The notes: generated by a model not told the origin, from the letters alone. A stretch of 64,000 nt of DNA from Prinsepia uniflora (GCA_032719365.1 CM064875.1:19009674-19073673), one strand, 5' to 3'. Positions 44,506 to 55,537 are shown, counted from the stretch's first letter. Translations and numbers: made by a program.

Positions 44506-47500
44506 TGACACGACCCATCCCAATCCCCCCGGGATTACCATGGAATGTGTCATGCTCCCGTCAGACAAGAGGTGTCAGACAAGGGATAACCTGTTGCCAT
44601 TGCCCAACCGGGCTTCCACAGTGCGTAAGGATCGATGGAGGAGGTGTATGATGTCCCAGTCTCTGCTGCAGTCGCATCCGGAATCAACCTGAAGGGCATT
44701 AAAAACAAAAGCTGTGAGTGGACGAAAATAAAAGAGTCTGTTTAAAACATTTATAAGACATTTATGCCCCCCAGTAAAAGCATATGCATGCACCATCATT
44801 TAAAATCATATATCATATAATATGAACCATAAACATAATTTTAGCCACTGCACCATACACTCCAATCCGACATCCCTGATGTCTGACGTCCCTGACGTCA
44901 ATAAGGTCACAATCACAAGGCTACGCGTGCCACTCGGGTCTCAATTTCCGAGTTCAAACCCCGAACCCCGTTCGGGTACAGCATCCCCGATGCTTAGCGT
45001 CATAGACGCTGGACGTACTAGACGTCCGTGACCTCTCCGGGGTACCTCATCCGGAGGAGACAATATAATATGGAAGGATCTATACAGTGCAGTACCAAAT
45101 ACATTTTATTGATATCCAAATGCAAAGCATATATATATACATAGATAAAATCCAAACCAATCTTTAAGTTTCATCAGACGGGTCTCAAGCCCAAATACTG
45201 TGAAACGTGCCATAACCATAATTTCAATATCATCAAAACCATTATAAGTCCAAATAGTTGATTTAAATCCAAGATCATTTATTCGATTCCATTTTAGGGT
45301 CCCCGACCCGAATCACATGTATAAATCAACTGGGCCCCTGGCCCGATTTCATAAGTTAACTGGGCCCCTGGCCCGAATTCAATAGTCCACTGGGCCCCTG
45401 GCCCGATTTCACAAGGTAACTGGGCCCCTGGCCCGATTCATAAGTTAACTGGGGCCCTGGCCCGATTCATAAATTAACTGGGGCCCTGGCCCGATTTCAT
45501 AATTCAACTGGGCCCCTGGCCCGATTAACAAGTTAACTGGGCCCCTGGACCGATTTTACTTTATCAAGTCCGTAACCGTTTCATAAAATCATATCCAACC
45601 ACATTTATGGAAATCGGTACAAATCCAGAAAACCTCGGTTTACGTGCAAATACGTAAATCACCTCGAAATGCGTGAAATCATTTAAATTCACCGATATCC
45701 AAAGTAAATCATTTAATCATAATTATAACAATCATGAAACAGTTATGCATGCATCGAATTTATAAAACCAATGTCCACTCACAGACTGTTTAACCGAGCG
45801 CCTCGATACGCGTGCCATAGGCCTTCCCGGGCCACACCACTATCACCGGGACTCCCAATCCTGTTCAAATCACATTAGAGGATTACTAACCTCATCATTA
45901 ACATCCTATTCAAGTCCCGTAATTTTTCCAAATTTTTAAGTATTTTTAAACTGGATTTAAAACCTTCGGACATCCCGAACAATATCGAAACGGGATCCGA
46001 TCGACACGAAACCAATCCCAAAATGTTCATTACATTAAATAGGACAGAAGTCATGTTGACCTCACCTCGAGATTCGTGCCCACGCGCCATCACGCGCCGC
46101 CGTGAGTGGCTGCGCGTGAAACCCACGCGCCTGCTACAGTGTCACCAGCCTAACCCGTATGTCTGGTAAACGGGTCCAATTACCCGCGAGATGACCCGGT
46201 TCAATGTCCATCAATTCAGCCTTAATTCCTTCAATTGATCATTCAGTTAGCTTCGTTATTAGTTTAATTACAGGTCTGTAACATCAATTACACGATCACT
46301 TACCCAAATTCCCACGATTCGATGATGAACACCAAGAACACTCCGAACACTGTTCATTCATGGAATTCCTTCAATGGCTGCAGGTTTCTTCCAATTGATG
46401 CATCCAGAAGCATCACTGGACCATGAGAGACAATTCCCCTTCATCAATTGCATCAATCGCAGCCTAAAACGCCAAGACTCAAGCTCGATAGCCGCACACT
46501 GTGCAACCATGGAGCTTCATCAATCTCCAACATTTTCCTTCAATTGATCCTTCCAGAAGCATCGTGGGATCCTCAGGAACACAATCCCCACATCAATTCC
46601 GTCGTTTAAACACTCCAAGATCACGACTCAACCTCGATTTTCTTCCTCTGTCACCAAGCTCGTTCAGAGCCAAAACGGCACCAATTCTTCTCGTTTCTTC
46701 GACAATTATGATCGTGGCACTCCCAGAAAGCTGAAAGTAATCACCAATTCGATCCTCACGGTTCAATTCCTCCAATTCGAATTTCCCTCCCAAAAACCAA
46801 ATTTCCGATTCTCTGTCTCCCTCACTCAATCAATCCCCCGTGTAATCCCAGTTGAGTTAGTCTCTGAATTCTCTCCAATTTTCACTCTCAAGTTCGGTTG
46901 ATAGGGAGGAGATTAAGGATGGAAGGAATTGGGATTTGGTTGTACACGGCTAAGAAAACAGAGAGGATTAATGGAGGGAATTAAAAATAATTAGGATTAA
47001 TTAATTAATAAAACATAATAATTAGGTCTCCCCCAAAAACATGGAATCTGGTTTTATGCCTGAAATTAAGGGATGAGTGACACTTGTCACTCATCCGAAT
47101 GTGTCCAGTCACCAGGTACTGTTCATATTAAAATACTATTTTAATCCCGGTTCGTTCGGTTAGTCGAGTCTGTTCCCGTGACCATAACTTCGTCGTCGAA
47201 TCTCCGATTTCGGCATGCCGCCTGTCGTTGGATTCGTATCGACGATACCTACGTAACGGTCCTTGGCCCTCGGCCATCGGACATCCCAGTCAAAAAGTCA
47301 ACATTTCCCCTTATTTTGTCCAAATTACGAAAATGCCCTTGGGCTTCCGTACATCATAACTTCTTCCACGAATGTCGGAATCGAACGTGCCACCTGTCTA
47401 TGAACTCGTGACGTCCCGAACTACGTCACGGTCATCGGTCAAAGTCCGATTGACCATCCGAATTAAAAGTCAACATTTTGCCCACGCCCAGGGGCAAAAC

Positions 47501-47601
47501 AGTCATTTTGCACAATTCGTCCGAAATCACCCAACTAATCCCAGATTAGTAAATCACAATTAAATATTATTAAATCCCGATATTCGGGACGGGTCGTTAC
47601 A
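44506..47601 (-). mobile_element. Solo LTR, family B, inside another LTR
   Basis: This 3096-bp LTR runs on the minus strand from TGTAACGACCCGTCCC to TGTCA, flanked by GTTGA on both sides and with no primer site or PPT. It is the same family as the solo LTR at 16234-29502, sharing 'acaggcggcatgccg'-type and 'gatgagtgacaagtgtcac' blocks. It carries an eight-unit minisatellite at 45331-45568. ORFs in it are short and not gene-like. Confidence 0.93.
45331..45568 (-). repeat. 30-bp GC-rich minisatellite in the LTR (eight units)
   Basis: Units of 29-31 bp, 'tgggcccctggcccgatttc' plus 'ataagttaac', start at 45331, 45361, 45391, 45421, 45450, 45479, 45509 and 45538. Other family-B LTRs here have only about two to four units. 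Confidence 0.95.
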
Positions 47602-47606
47602 GTTGA
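47602..47606. repeat. Right target-site duplication GTTGA
   Basis: Copy of 44501-44505, after which the host LTR sequence continues 'acccaaaaaatact'. Confidence 0.92.
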
Positions 47607-48159
47607 ACCCAAAAAATACTCCCACGTGTCCATCACTTTGTTCCCGTTTCCACCCTCTCTGCTCATTATTTTCCTTCCCTTTCTCAGCCCAGATTCACTC
47701 TCACTATTTCTTGAATCATTCATGGCTTTCCCTTTCTTCTTTCCCACGTTTTCCTTCTTTCTTTCCTTTTCTCTCATTTTTAGCCTATCCTCCCCCCCCC
47801 CCGAGCGAACCCCTCACACACATGTACATACATATATAATTTGAGTAGGTCGGTGGAGGAAGTGGGGGAAAATGAGAGAATGTTCTAGATTACAACATGC
47901 GAATCATATAACAAAAGTCAAATTACCATTTATCCTTTACCATATATTTACCAAAATACCCTTACATATTCTAGACTCATAGTAATTCCATCCAACCTCC
48001 AATTTTGGCATGCCACCTGTTTATGTATTCAGGAGGACGAGATATTTGTAACGGTCTTTTCGGAATTCTCAAAAGATATCCCAAACAAAAGTCAAGATGT
48101 TGACTTTTTTCAAGGGCAAAATCGTCATTTTCTATTTCTTGAGCATCCAGGGTATTACA

Positions 48160-48164
48160 TCTTC
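48160..48164. repeat. Right target-site duplication TCTTC
   Basis: Copy of 39593-39597. Confidence 0.8.
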
Positions 48165-49479
48165 CCCCTTTTTCAATGCACGTTTGCTGAATTCTCCAGC
48201 TCTGTTTTCTGCATTAAAATGGAATTTCCAGCCTCCAAGAAGACCTTAGCGACCTAGGGTTCCATGCCAAATCATGAAGGATAATTTTAGGAGGTACTAT
48301 CACCATGAATATGGCAAGTTTTTATTTAATTAGGATTTTATTTCCTAGTTTTTTTAAGAGGTACTATTACTATAAAATGGGAGCTTATTCTCATTGTAAA
48401 AGGATTTTCTTTGGCACAAACTTGAGCCTCTCTAAAGCAAAACCTTAGTTGGGTATATCTCAGGAAATTCCAGAGTTTTAATTCTGAAATTCCCCTTGTC
48501 TTTTCCTTAATCTTCACAAGGTTCCTTCTGCTCTTCATAGAACCTTGTGAATAACATTCCATTGTTTCTATCCACCTAGGCATCTCAAGCTGTTATTTGA
48601 TCTCGAAAGTGTAACTTTGTTCTCTCTACTTAAACTCTTGATATTGTTTTAGGTTTTACTTATAACTCAATATATGTATTGGTATTTTCTTTCTAACATT
48701 TGTGAATGTTAAATACAATCTCCATGTGTTTTACTTTTTGAATTTTAATTACTTCATACGTTTTAGTGCTTGATACTTCAATTTAACGCTAAGTGTTTTA
48801 TTCGCTATTCAGTGCACTTAGAATAGGATTGAAGATGTTTCATGTTTGACTGCTGTTCCGCACATTCAGTCAACAACTTAAGGTGAATCATATTGTAAGT
48901 GTTTATTCGTCGTTCGGTGCATTTTTAATATGAAAAATGTATGAAGGCAATTAAGATGATAAATGTAAGATTTCGTGATTGGTTTAATATATGCAAATGT
49001 TGGAGTGTTGGCAAGATAAGTGTTTGAAGTAAGTCAATTGTACAAAGGTTAATTAGGAGTAGATTTAATTTAATAATTGTTTATACTCGTGTTTTTACGA
49101 CTACATTATGGTTCAAAACTCCCCAATTTCATTCTTTTATTCTTGTAGCTAACCATTATAAAATGTCCCTCAATTTCCCGATCCAGAGTGATCCCTACTT
49201 ATTGAATACAACAATATACAAAAAATGGATTTAAGTTGAGTATTGCATGAATTGTGTGTTTATTTAAATGCATAGTTACACATATCAGCGGATCTGGAGC
49301 TGGTCAATTATGGTGGCCATTCTGACCTTGGTAAGAATATATCTGTTTTTTTTTCTTTTTTTTTTATCTTTGTAAGTAACTTCTTTCTCTTTCTACTCCA
49401 TCGTTTGGTTTAATAGCATGTAATTTATTATAAGATTGGATAAAATTTTGAGTTTGAATCTCATAATATACATTTTTGG
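48165..49479. other. No gene seen; possible Copia-type LTR remnant
   Basis: 48330-48680 has 'ctataaaatgggagc', then 'gttctctctacttaaactc', an order that recalls a small Copia LTR, but I could not find termini or a TSD. An inverted repeat 'ttcacaaggttc' / 'gaaccttgtgaa' lies at about 48513-48553. The rest is AT-rich and has no supported gene. Confidence 0.4.
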
Positions 49480-49930
49480 CGGATTGAAAAAAGCTGGAAA
49501 AATTCAATACATTTAGTTTATTTAATATAAAGGACACAAATATTTGTGTCATATAAGTTATTAAATATTTTGGGGGTCGTAATGAGGGGGAAAAACTAGA
49601 AATTAGGATTTCAAAAAATTTTGGCTGATTGGATAAGGAGAGAAAACTCAATACATTTAATTTATTTATTATAAAAGACACAAATATTTGTGTCTTATAA
49701 GTTATTTAATATTTTCAAAGTTATAATGAGGGGAAATGCTAGAAATTAGGGTTTCAAAAAGTTTTGGCAGATTGGAAAATGAGGGAAAAAACAGTACATT
49801 TAGTTTATTTATTATAGAAGACAAATATTTGTGTCTTATAATTTATTTAATGTTTTCGGGGTCGTAATGAGGGGGAAAGCTAGAAGTTAGGGTTTCAAAC
49901 AATTTTTCCAGATTGGAAAAGGAGACAAAA
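49480..49930. repeat. 144-bp tandem repeat, three copies
   Basis: The phrase 'gacacaaatatttgtgtc' starts at 49533 and 49677, and a shortened form at 49820, giving periods of 144 and 143 bp. Each unit also has 'gtaatgagggggaaa', 'ctagaaattagg' and 'tttggcagattgga'. The 'caaatatttg' core is a palindrome. A related fragment lies near 50125-50145. Confidence 0.9.
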
Positions 49931-50509
49931 GCTAGAATACAACCTTAAATATATATATATATATATGAGAAATATGACACCAATAAATAAGAGTGGCTTA
50001 GTTATAAAATAATAGACACAATTAATGTGTCCAAAAAAGAAAAGGTCTAACAACTTTACAACTTACATGACCTGCCCATGTATTGTACACGGGTTTCGTG
50101 TCTACTAGCATATGTACTTGGACACAAAAGATTGTGTCTTATTTAAAGTGGAAACAAATATAAAATATTTGTATTTATTAATTATTGAAGGATACAAAAA
50201 AATATTTGTAACTAAGAGATATGTGTCCAATAGTCTGTTTTCTTGTAATGAGGATTAATTAACAGATTAATAGAGGATGCCTTTTGATTGTGTTCACAAC
50301 AATTATCTAATGCAATGGGTATGAGATTTCAAAATAACCTATAATTTTTTAGGTTTTTTTGTAAGTTATCCATAATTTTAACCATGATATTAAGGTTTGA
50401 ATTTTAACCATAAAATACACTACAAAAGGTAAGAAGCTCAAATAAAGAAGGGTAGGTGAATTAAGTAAGACCAAAAGATATTCTCAACATCAATTATCCT
50501 AAGACCGTT
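49931..50509. other. No gene seen; 3' flank of the fasciclin-like pseudogene
   Basis: AT-rich, with a short TA run at 49951-49966. It lies downstream of the minus-strand pseudogene and may hold its 3' UTR; I see no clear poly(A) signal that I would defend. Confidence 0.5.
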
Positions 50510-52824
50510 TCATATGAGAAGAGAAGATGAATGCATGCTCTCATCGTGAGACGGGGGTGCTCGAGAGAGAGGGAGCATCATCCCCTTGCTTTGGTGCAAT
50601 GTAGCTCTAGACTTTGCCTGGTTTGAAGAAGATGGCGCAGAGATTATGCCCGGAGGGAGTATTAGGTTACTAATTTGTGTTAGAGATCGGGATTCCGGCC
50701 ATTATATAGACTCGGAAGTTCAGCCCTAAAACCAATTGGTGATATGGGGAGTTGTCCAAGGCTATATAAGGCACACATTATATTTCCTCTTTTCCGATGT
50801 GGGACTCTTATCCTCACATCCCAACACGCCCCCTCACATGTGGCGGCTCTTCCAGCCAACACGTGATGATGTGAGCTCATTGTCCCATATTCGTATGAGC
50901 CCATTGTCTCATACCTCTCTCAACTTTTTTTTTTCAACCACTAGCAGGTTGTGGTCACTACGCCCCCACGAAGTGAGTGACTGGGCAACGTGTGGCACAT
51001 GTGGCGGTTAAGCCATCCACGTGGGATAACCCGCTCTGATACCATATTAGAGATCAGGATTCCGACCATTATATAGACTCAAGAGTTCGGCCCTAAAACC
51101 AATTGGGCATAGGGGGAGTTGCCCAAGGCTATATAAGACACACATTATATTTCATCTTTTCCGATGTGGGACTCTGATTCTCACATCCCAACAATTTGCA
51201 CCACCGAAATGTAAGCCCGGTCATCTGAAGCCACGTCACGAATGACCACAGCTTGGTCGGAACCAAAGCTCGAAACAATTGAGATGACTTGACCATTTAT
51301 TGTCACATTTTGAACCCTTGTTGGCCGCTTGGCTCGTCGGTGACTAGGAGCAAAGTGCTGACTCGTGTGGTTTCCAAAGTAGGCAAACTGCGGCAATTTC
51401 TGACGGTGTAGGAGTCCATGAGAACGTGAAGAGTCAGAATCTTTTTCTTGATCACCATTGGTTTGTCTATCAAAGATGTCATGCCGCCGTTACTAACAGT
51501 GAAGACTGTCATGGTTCGGCGTTCGTTGATTTGGTTGGCAACTTGAGTTTGAGTAAGGTAAGTCTTGAAGAGGTTGAAATCGGGGTTGCTACCTAGAATT
51601 TGGGTGATGTCAAAAAGAGACGACGATGGGGAAGTTGATGGAGTAGTGGAGGGAGTGGATGGTAGAGGGGAAGAAGGTGTTGACGGCGGTGGTGAAGTAA
51701 TTGATGGTGCTGATGATGAAGAATCCGATGAAGGAACAAGCAAACTACTAACTTGCACGATTGACATATTAAAGTTGTCATTATATATATCTTTAACTAC
51801 CTCTGCTTTGTTAGAACCGGTAGCGGAAACAATGGAGACGACATCCCCGTTTGTGGCATTAAAAAAACATTGAGAGGCGGTTGCTTGGGGAGAGGAATAA
51901 AGCAACGTTGAGAGTTGGATAGTTTGCAAACTAGGCCAACCTTTGAACTTGCCGAGGGTATAGTAGTCCGTAAGAACATGCAGGCTTAACACATTGGTCT
52001 TGTCTTCGGTTTATTTTCCTACTAATAAGGACATGCCCTTGTTGTTGACCACGAGGACGGTGAGAGAGATGCGCGCATTGATCTGGTCACAATGCTTGGT
52101 GTCGGTTAGGTAGGCATTGAACGTGGTGAAATCGGGAAGGCCGATTAGGATTTGGGTGATGTTGAAATTGGTTGATGATGGTGGAGAAGGTACCGAGGTT
52201 GATGGTGTTGTTGGTGTTGGTGTTGATGGTGATGTTGGATTTGAGGGCACGAGAAGAGGAGAAGAAGCAGGTACCGCTGAGGAGGATGATGGTGCATCAT
52301 TAGTTAAAGCTTGAAGGAAAAATGACATTGCTAACTTCCATAATCGATGTCATATAAAGCTCATCATGTAAAACATCTCGAACAAGCTCCACCTTTTCAG
52401 AACCCGCACCCGAAGCAATTGAGACAGTGTTTCCGTTTGTGATGTTCAAGTAGCGGAGTTGGTCGGGAGATTCGAGCAACGTGGTTAGTTGGGACGAAGA
52501 AGGCATGTTCTTGAACTTATTCAAAGTATAGTATTCCAAAAATACATGGATTCTCATGATCTTGCTAATCAGGTCCATTGGTTTCCCTGCCAAAAAGGAT
52601 ATGGCGGCATTGTTTACCACGAAAAATGTCATAACTCCGTGCTCATTGATTTGGTTATAAACTTGGGATTTGGTGAGGTAATCATTGAAGATGCTAAAAT
52701 AGGGGTACTTGCTTAGAATCTCGGTGATGTTGTAAGCAGATGATAAAGAAAAGAAGAGGCATGAAACCAACGAGAGCAAGCGACAAGTGAGGGGTGTGTT
52801 CAACTTCAAACTAAGTAAATACAT
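50510..52824 (-). pseudogene. Fasciclin-like (FAS1) arabinogalactan-type gene, broken, TRIM-inserted
   Basis: Fasciclin-like proteins are secreted cell-wall or cell-surface proteins with FAS1 adhesion domains and Pro/Ser-rich glycosylated linkers. From 52824 leftward: signal peptide ('LLSLVSCLFFSLSSA'), FAS1 copy 1 ('YNITEILSKYPYFSIFNDYL', 'LISKIMRIHVFLEYYTL'), a Ser/Pro linker, FAS1 copy 2 ('FNITQILIGLPDFTTFNAYL', 'LSLHVLTDYYTL'), a second Ser/Pro linker, FAS1 copy 3 ('FDITQILGSNPDFNLFKTYL', 'ILTLHVLMDSYTV'), and a C-terminal 'ISVVQI' that continues as 'SNLILPPGI' beyond the TRIM to a stop at 50510-50512. Damage: frame changes near 52320 and 51350, TAA at 52011-52013, and the TRIM at 50678-51193. 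Three FAS1 copies exceed the one or two usual in plants. It recalls the FLA3/FLA14 type, without certainty. Confidence 0.88.
50678..51193 (-). mobile_element. TRIM element inserted in the fasciclin-like gene
   Basis: This 516-bp terminal-repeat retrotransposon in miniature has 149-bp LTRs at 50678-50826 and 51045-51193 (TGTTGGGATGTGAG...TCTCTAACA on the minus strand). The primer site 'gctctgatacca' lies at 51033-51044 and a PPT 'tgaggggcg' (minus strand) at 50827-50835. It has no coding capacity. The ATTTG target duplication lies at 50673-50677 and 51194-51198. The LTRs carry 'gtcccacatcggaaaag', a phrase common in plant TRIM-type repeats. Confidence 0.93.
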
Positions 52825-52950
52825 CTTGACAGATCTAGCAACTTAAAGCAGCTAGCGGGGAATTAATGAAGATATAACGAATTAATGATGAAGATCGATA
52901 ATGAATGAGATCGAAAGAACTGTGATGAGGTATAGGATTGAAGATGGATG

Positions 52951-52959
52951 TATTTATAT
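52951..52959 (-). promoter_or_regulatory. TATA box upstream of the fasciclin-like pseudogene
   Basis: On the minus strand this reads 'atataaata', about 130 bp upstream of the first Met at 52824. The spacing fits a plant promoter with a short 5' leader. Confidence 0.55.
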
Positions 52960-53216
52960 GTGTTTGAGGGAAAAACAAGTCTAGGTGCCATCGAAAATGG
53001 GGGAAGAAAAGTGTTTTTGTTTGGTTGAAAATGAAGGAAAGACAAGTGGGGGCGAGTTGATTTCTTTGTTTCTAGGAAGAGTCAGTCCCAGTTGACATTT
53101 CTTATATATTCAGCGTCCCAATTCATGCCCATGTCTAAAATTGGATCTTATTATTACTGTTGACCCTTTCTTGTGTCTCTCAAACTGTCAACTGGCATGT
53201 CATCATATGATATTTG

Positions 53217-53665
53217 TACCCTAGGTTTGGCTGCCTGGGACACGGGTCTTACAATCCACCCTCTTTTGTGGCCTAGTACTCGATGACACATTTTTCGTTC
53301 AGGGTCCATCTTTGATACCAATATGTCACGACCCGTCTCCCCTAACACGATATTGTCCACTTTGGGCCTTACCTTAACATTTTTATTTCTGAGAACTCAC
53401 GTGCAACTTTCTAGTAGGTCATCCATCTTTGGATTGCTCCATCTCATCTTACTTAACTTTGGAGTTCCAAAGGAATACAAAGCCAGTGAGCTCCCAAAAG
53501 GCCTTGTGCTAGGAAGATACATGCCCACACATATAAGACACTTCACCTTTCCTTCCCCGGACGATCTGGGAACACCCTTAACTCTGGTTGTCTAGGACAC
53601 AACCCACGAGCATCAGCCATTTGGGAACACCCCTAGGTTCGGTTGCTTGAGACACGAGCCTTACA
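53217..53665 (-). mobile_element. TRIM-like relic, truncated
   Basis: On the minus strand: 5' LTR 53665 to 53324 (TGTAAGGCTCGTGTC...GTGACA), a worn primer site 'ctttgatacca' at 53310-53320, a short interior, and only about 37 bp of the 3' LTR (53253 to 53217). It belongs to the same family as the complete element at 53964-54690: the 'cgggtcttaca', 'gatattgtccactttgggcc' and 'aaggccttgtgctag' phrases are shared in reverse complement. Confidence 0.75.
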
Positions 53666-53963
53666 CAACAGATCTAACCACCACCTGGCCCCTAGTTTAT
53701 CCCCAATTCATACCCAAAAAACAACTTTGATTCAAAGGAAAAAGGAAGAAACACACATACCTTGTTTTCACACAGTGAAGCTACTCGCCGAAAATCACCT
53801 CGTTGTGCGCACTACCGCTAGCTGGAAATCACCTAGTGAAAAGCACATGGCTTCGCCAAAGTAAGAGCGTGAAAAGTGAAAGTGATTTTCAAACAAGCCT
53901 ACCCCTACCTTTATTTACAGAGGCACTATGGGCATGCGAAATGCCGCCTTGGTACGCACTGGA
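53666..53963. other. Spacer between two TRIM-like elements
   Basis: About 300 bp without a supported gene. It ends with CTGGA, the target duplication of the next element. Confidence 0.5.
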
Positions 53964-54690
53964 TGTAAGACCCGTGTCCTGGAGGGAACGGTGAACAATC
54001 CCATATTTCTGCGAGGGAAATGGTCTGGGAGAGGAGTGGTGGTGTGCCTTAAAGGTGTAGGCACACACCTATCTAGCACGAGGTCTTTTGGGAGCTCAAG
54101 TGGCTTGGGGGGGGGGGGATTGGAACCCCAAAGTTAAGCGAGTTGAGGTTGGTGCAATTCCGTGATGGGTGACCCCCTGGGAAGTTGCACCATGAGCTCC
54201 CAAAAACAAAACCGTAAGGGCAAGGGTAAGGAGGTCCAAAGCGGACAATATCGTGCTAGAGTCGGGTTCTGCCCGAGGAGGGTTGAGTCCTGATAGAATG
54301 GTATCAGAGCCAGACCCCGACCGGGAAGTGTGCCAGCGAGGACGCTGGGCCCTAAGGGGGGTGGATTGTAAGACTCGTGTCCTGGAGGGAACGGTGAACA
54401 ATCCCACATTTCTGCGAGGGAAATGGTTTGGGAGAGGAGTGGTGGTGTTCCTTAAAGGTATAGGCACACACTTATCTAGCACGAGGCCTTTTGGGAGCTC
54501 AAGTGACTTTGGGGGGGGGATTGGAACCCCAAAGTTAAGCGAGTGGAGGCTGGTACGATTCCATGATGAGTGACCCCCTGGGAAGTTGCACCATGAGCTC
54601 CCGAAAACAAAACCGTGAGGGCGAGGCCCAAAGCGGACAATATGGTGCTAGATGAGTCGGGTCTTAACCGAGGAGGGTCGGGTCCTGACA
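53964..54690 (+). mobile_element. Complete TRIM element
   Basis: This 727-bp element has LTRs at 53964-54295 and 54367-54690, starting TGTAAGAC(C/T)CGTGTCCTGG and ending GGTCCTGACA (TGATA in the left copy). The primer site 'tggtatcagagc' lies at 54299-54310 and the PPT 'aaggggggtgga' at 54355-54366, with only about 70 bp of interior. The CTGGA target duplication lies at 53959-53963 and 54691-54695. Short ORFs inside are not genes. It is too short to encode proteins and would depend on another element. Confidence 0.95.
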
Positions 54691-55055
54691 CTGGACACTC
54701 AGAGGTCGCAGGCTGAGCCACACATCTAGCGATCCCTGATTTGCCCCACCTATTAGCCACCTAACACATTATCTGGCACACCATGACGATGGTGGGTCAG
54801 CCCATACCCTGTCAACATTCTATGGCATGAAACCATCCCAGACCACACTTACCGGTCAATACAACACGGGTACACCAACCCAATCCTGCCTCATAGACCA
54901 ATATGTGCACTCATAAACGACCAACGGCTTCGCTCGGTACTTTCCCTCGCTTGGGGGACTTGGGGGACTAGAGGTACGTCCCTACACCGAATCTGGAACA
55001 GATTACAAGTCCCCAACCGATAAATTTCACATTAGTCAAGAACTTGGGGGACTTA
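54691..55055 (+). mobile_element. 3' internal end of a Tat-like element with G-rich tracts
   Basis: Non-coding sequence with 'gcttgggggacttgggggac' near 54950 and a further 'cttgggggactta' directly before the LTR at 55056. These are PPT-type tracts of the kind found before Tat LTRs. No pol sequence remains. Confidence 0.6.
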
Positions 55056-55537
55056 TGTTGATACTATGTTGGACCAGACAAAATGGGCCTCATACCTCAA
55101 GCTCAAAACACACTTATACGCTCAAATGGCCCAACCCCAAGCTAGCAAATGAACCCTAGCAATGGCTGTACACAGATGACACGTGGATAAATCTTTTCCA
55201 TCCATCAGAGGCCACGTGTCAGTCCCACAACAAATGCACATTCTCCCACACCGAAATAAGTCATTATTTATCTCACACACACCCACAAAAAAGGGGTTCA
55301 TTTCCCAATGAAGGTAACTATGTTTTACTATTCACATAGACTTGCAAATTACTATTTACCACTTACTCCTTATACATACCGACCTAGGCTCACTTGGACG
55401 TCAGAGTACACTTTAGCCGGCACCACACTAGTGCTTACCCCTATCGACGACCAATTACCTTCTTTTGATAGGTCAGTCCAAAGACACGTTGCTGAGTAAA
55501 ATTACACGTCTAAGTTGGCACATTTTGTGCATCAACA
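55056..55537 (+). mobile_element. 3' LTR of a Tat-like element
   Basis: This 482-bp LTR runs from TGTTGATACT to GCATCAACA, preceded by a PPT. It matches the LTR at 60453-61049 in 'ggcaccacac', 'cgacgaccaatta' and the end 'ttggcacattttgtgcatca'. A TSD could not be shown because the 5' end is missing. Confidence 0.75.

Larger units (their letters stand above)
39598..48159 (-). mobile_element. Coding-free LTR retrotransposon (LARD-like), reverse strand
   Basis: Reading on the minus strand: 5' LTR (48159 to 43518), primer site 43514 to 43503, about 1.8 kb of internal sequence (43517-41702) and 3' LTR (41701 to 39598). The 5-bp flanks TCTTC match at both outer edges, so this is one insertion. The interior has no gag, pol or other recognisable frame, which fits a non-autonomous LARD-type element moved by another element's proteins. 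Its 5' LTR was later hit by a family-B solo LTR. The two LTRs match well in their 3' portions but differ in their 5' portions. Confidence 0.78.
43518..48159 (-). mobile_element. 5' LTR of the coding-free element, split by a solo LTR
   Basis: On the minus strand it runs from TGTAATACCCTGG (48159) to TGTCA (43518). It is interrupted by the solo LTR at 44506-47601. Without the insert and one TSD copy it is about 1541 bp. A C-run (about 47791-47802) precedes the 'cacacacatgtacata' section. Confidence 0.8.

Noticed and set aside
45331..45568. CRISPR array
   Set aside because: It is a head-to-tail 30-bp minisatellite in a plant LTR with no spacers and no cas genes.
47603..47844. Plus-strand ORFs rich in Phe, Pro and Ser
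   Set aside because: They lie within an LTR with pyrimidine-rich sequence; the same stretch in the sister LTR at 40240-40450 is not open in the same way.
51565..51873. A Gly/Asp/Glu-rich plus-strand ORF
   Set aside because: It is the antisense of the Ser/Pro linker in the fasciclin-like pseudogene.
54253..54573. ORFs of about 100 codons on both strands
   Set aside because: They span LTR, primer site and PPT of the TRIM element, which is non-coding.
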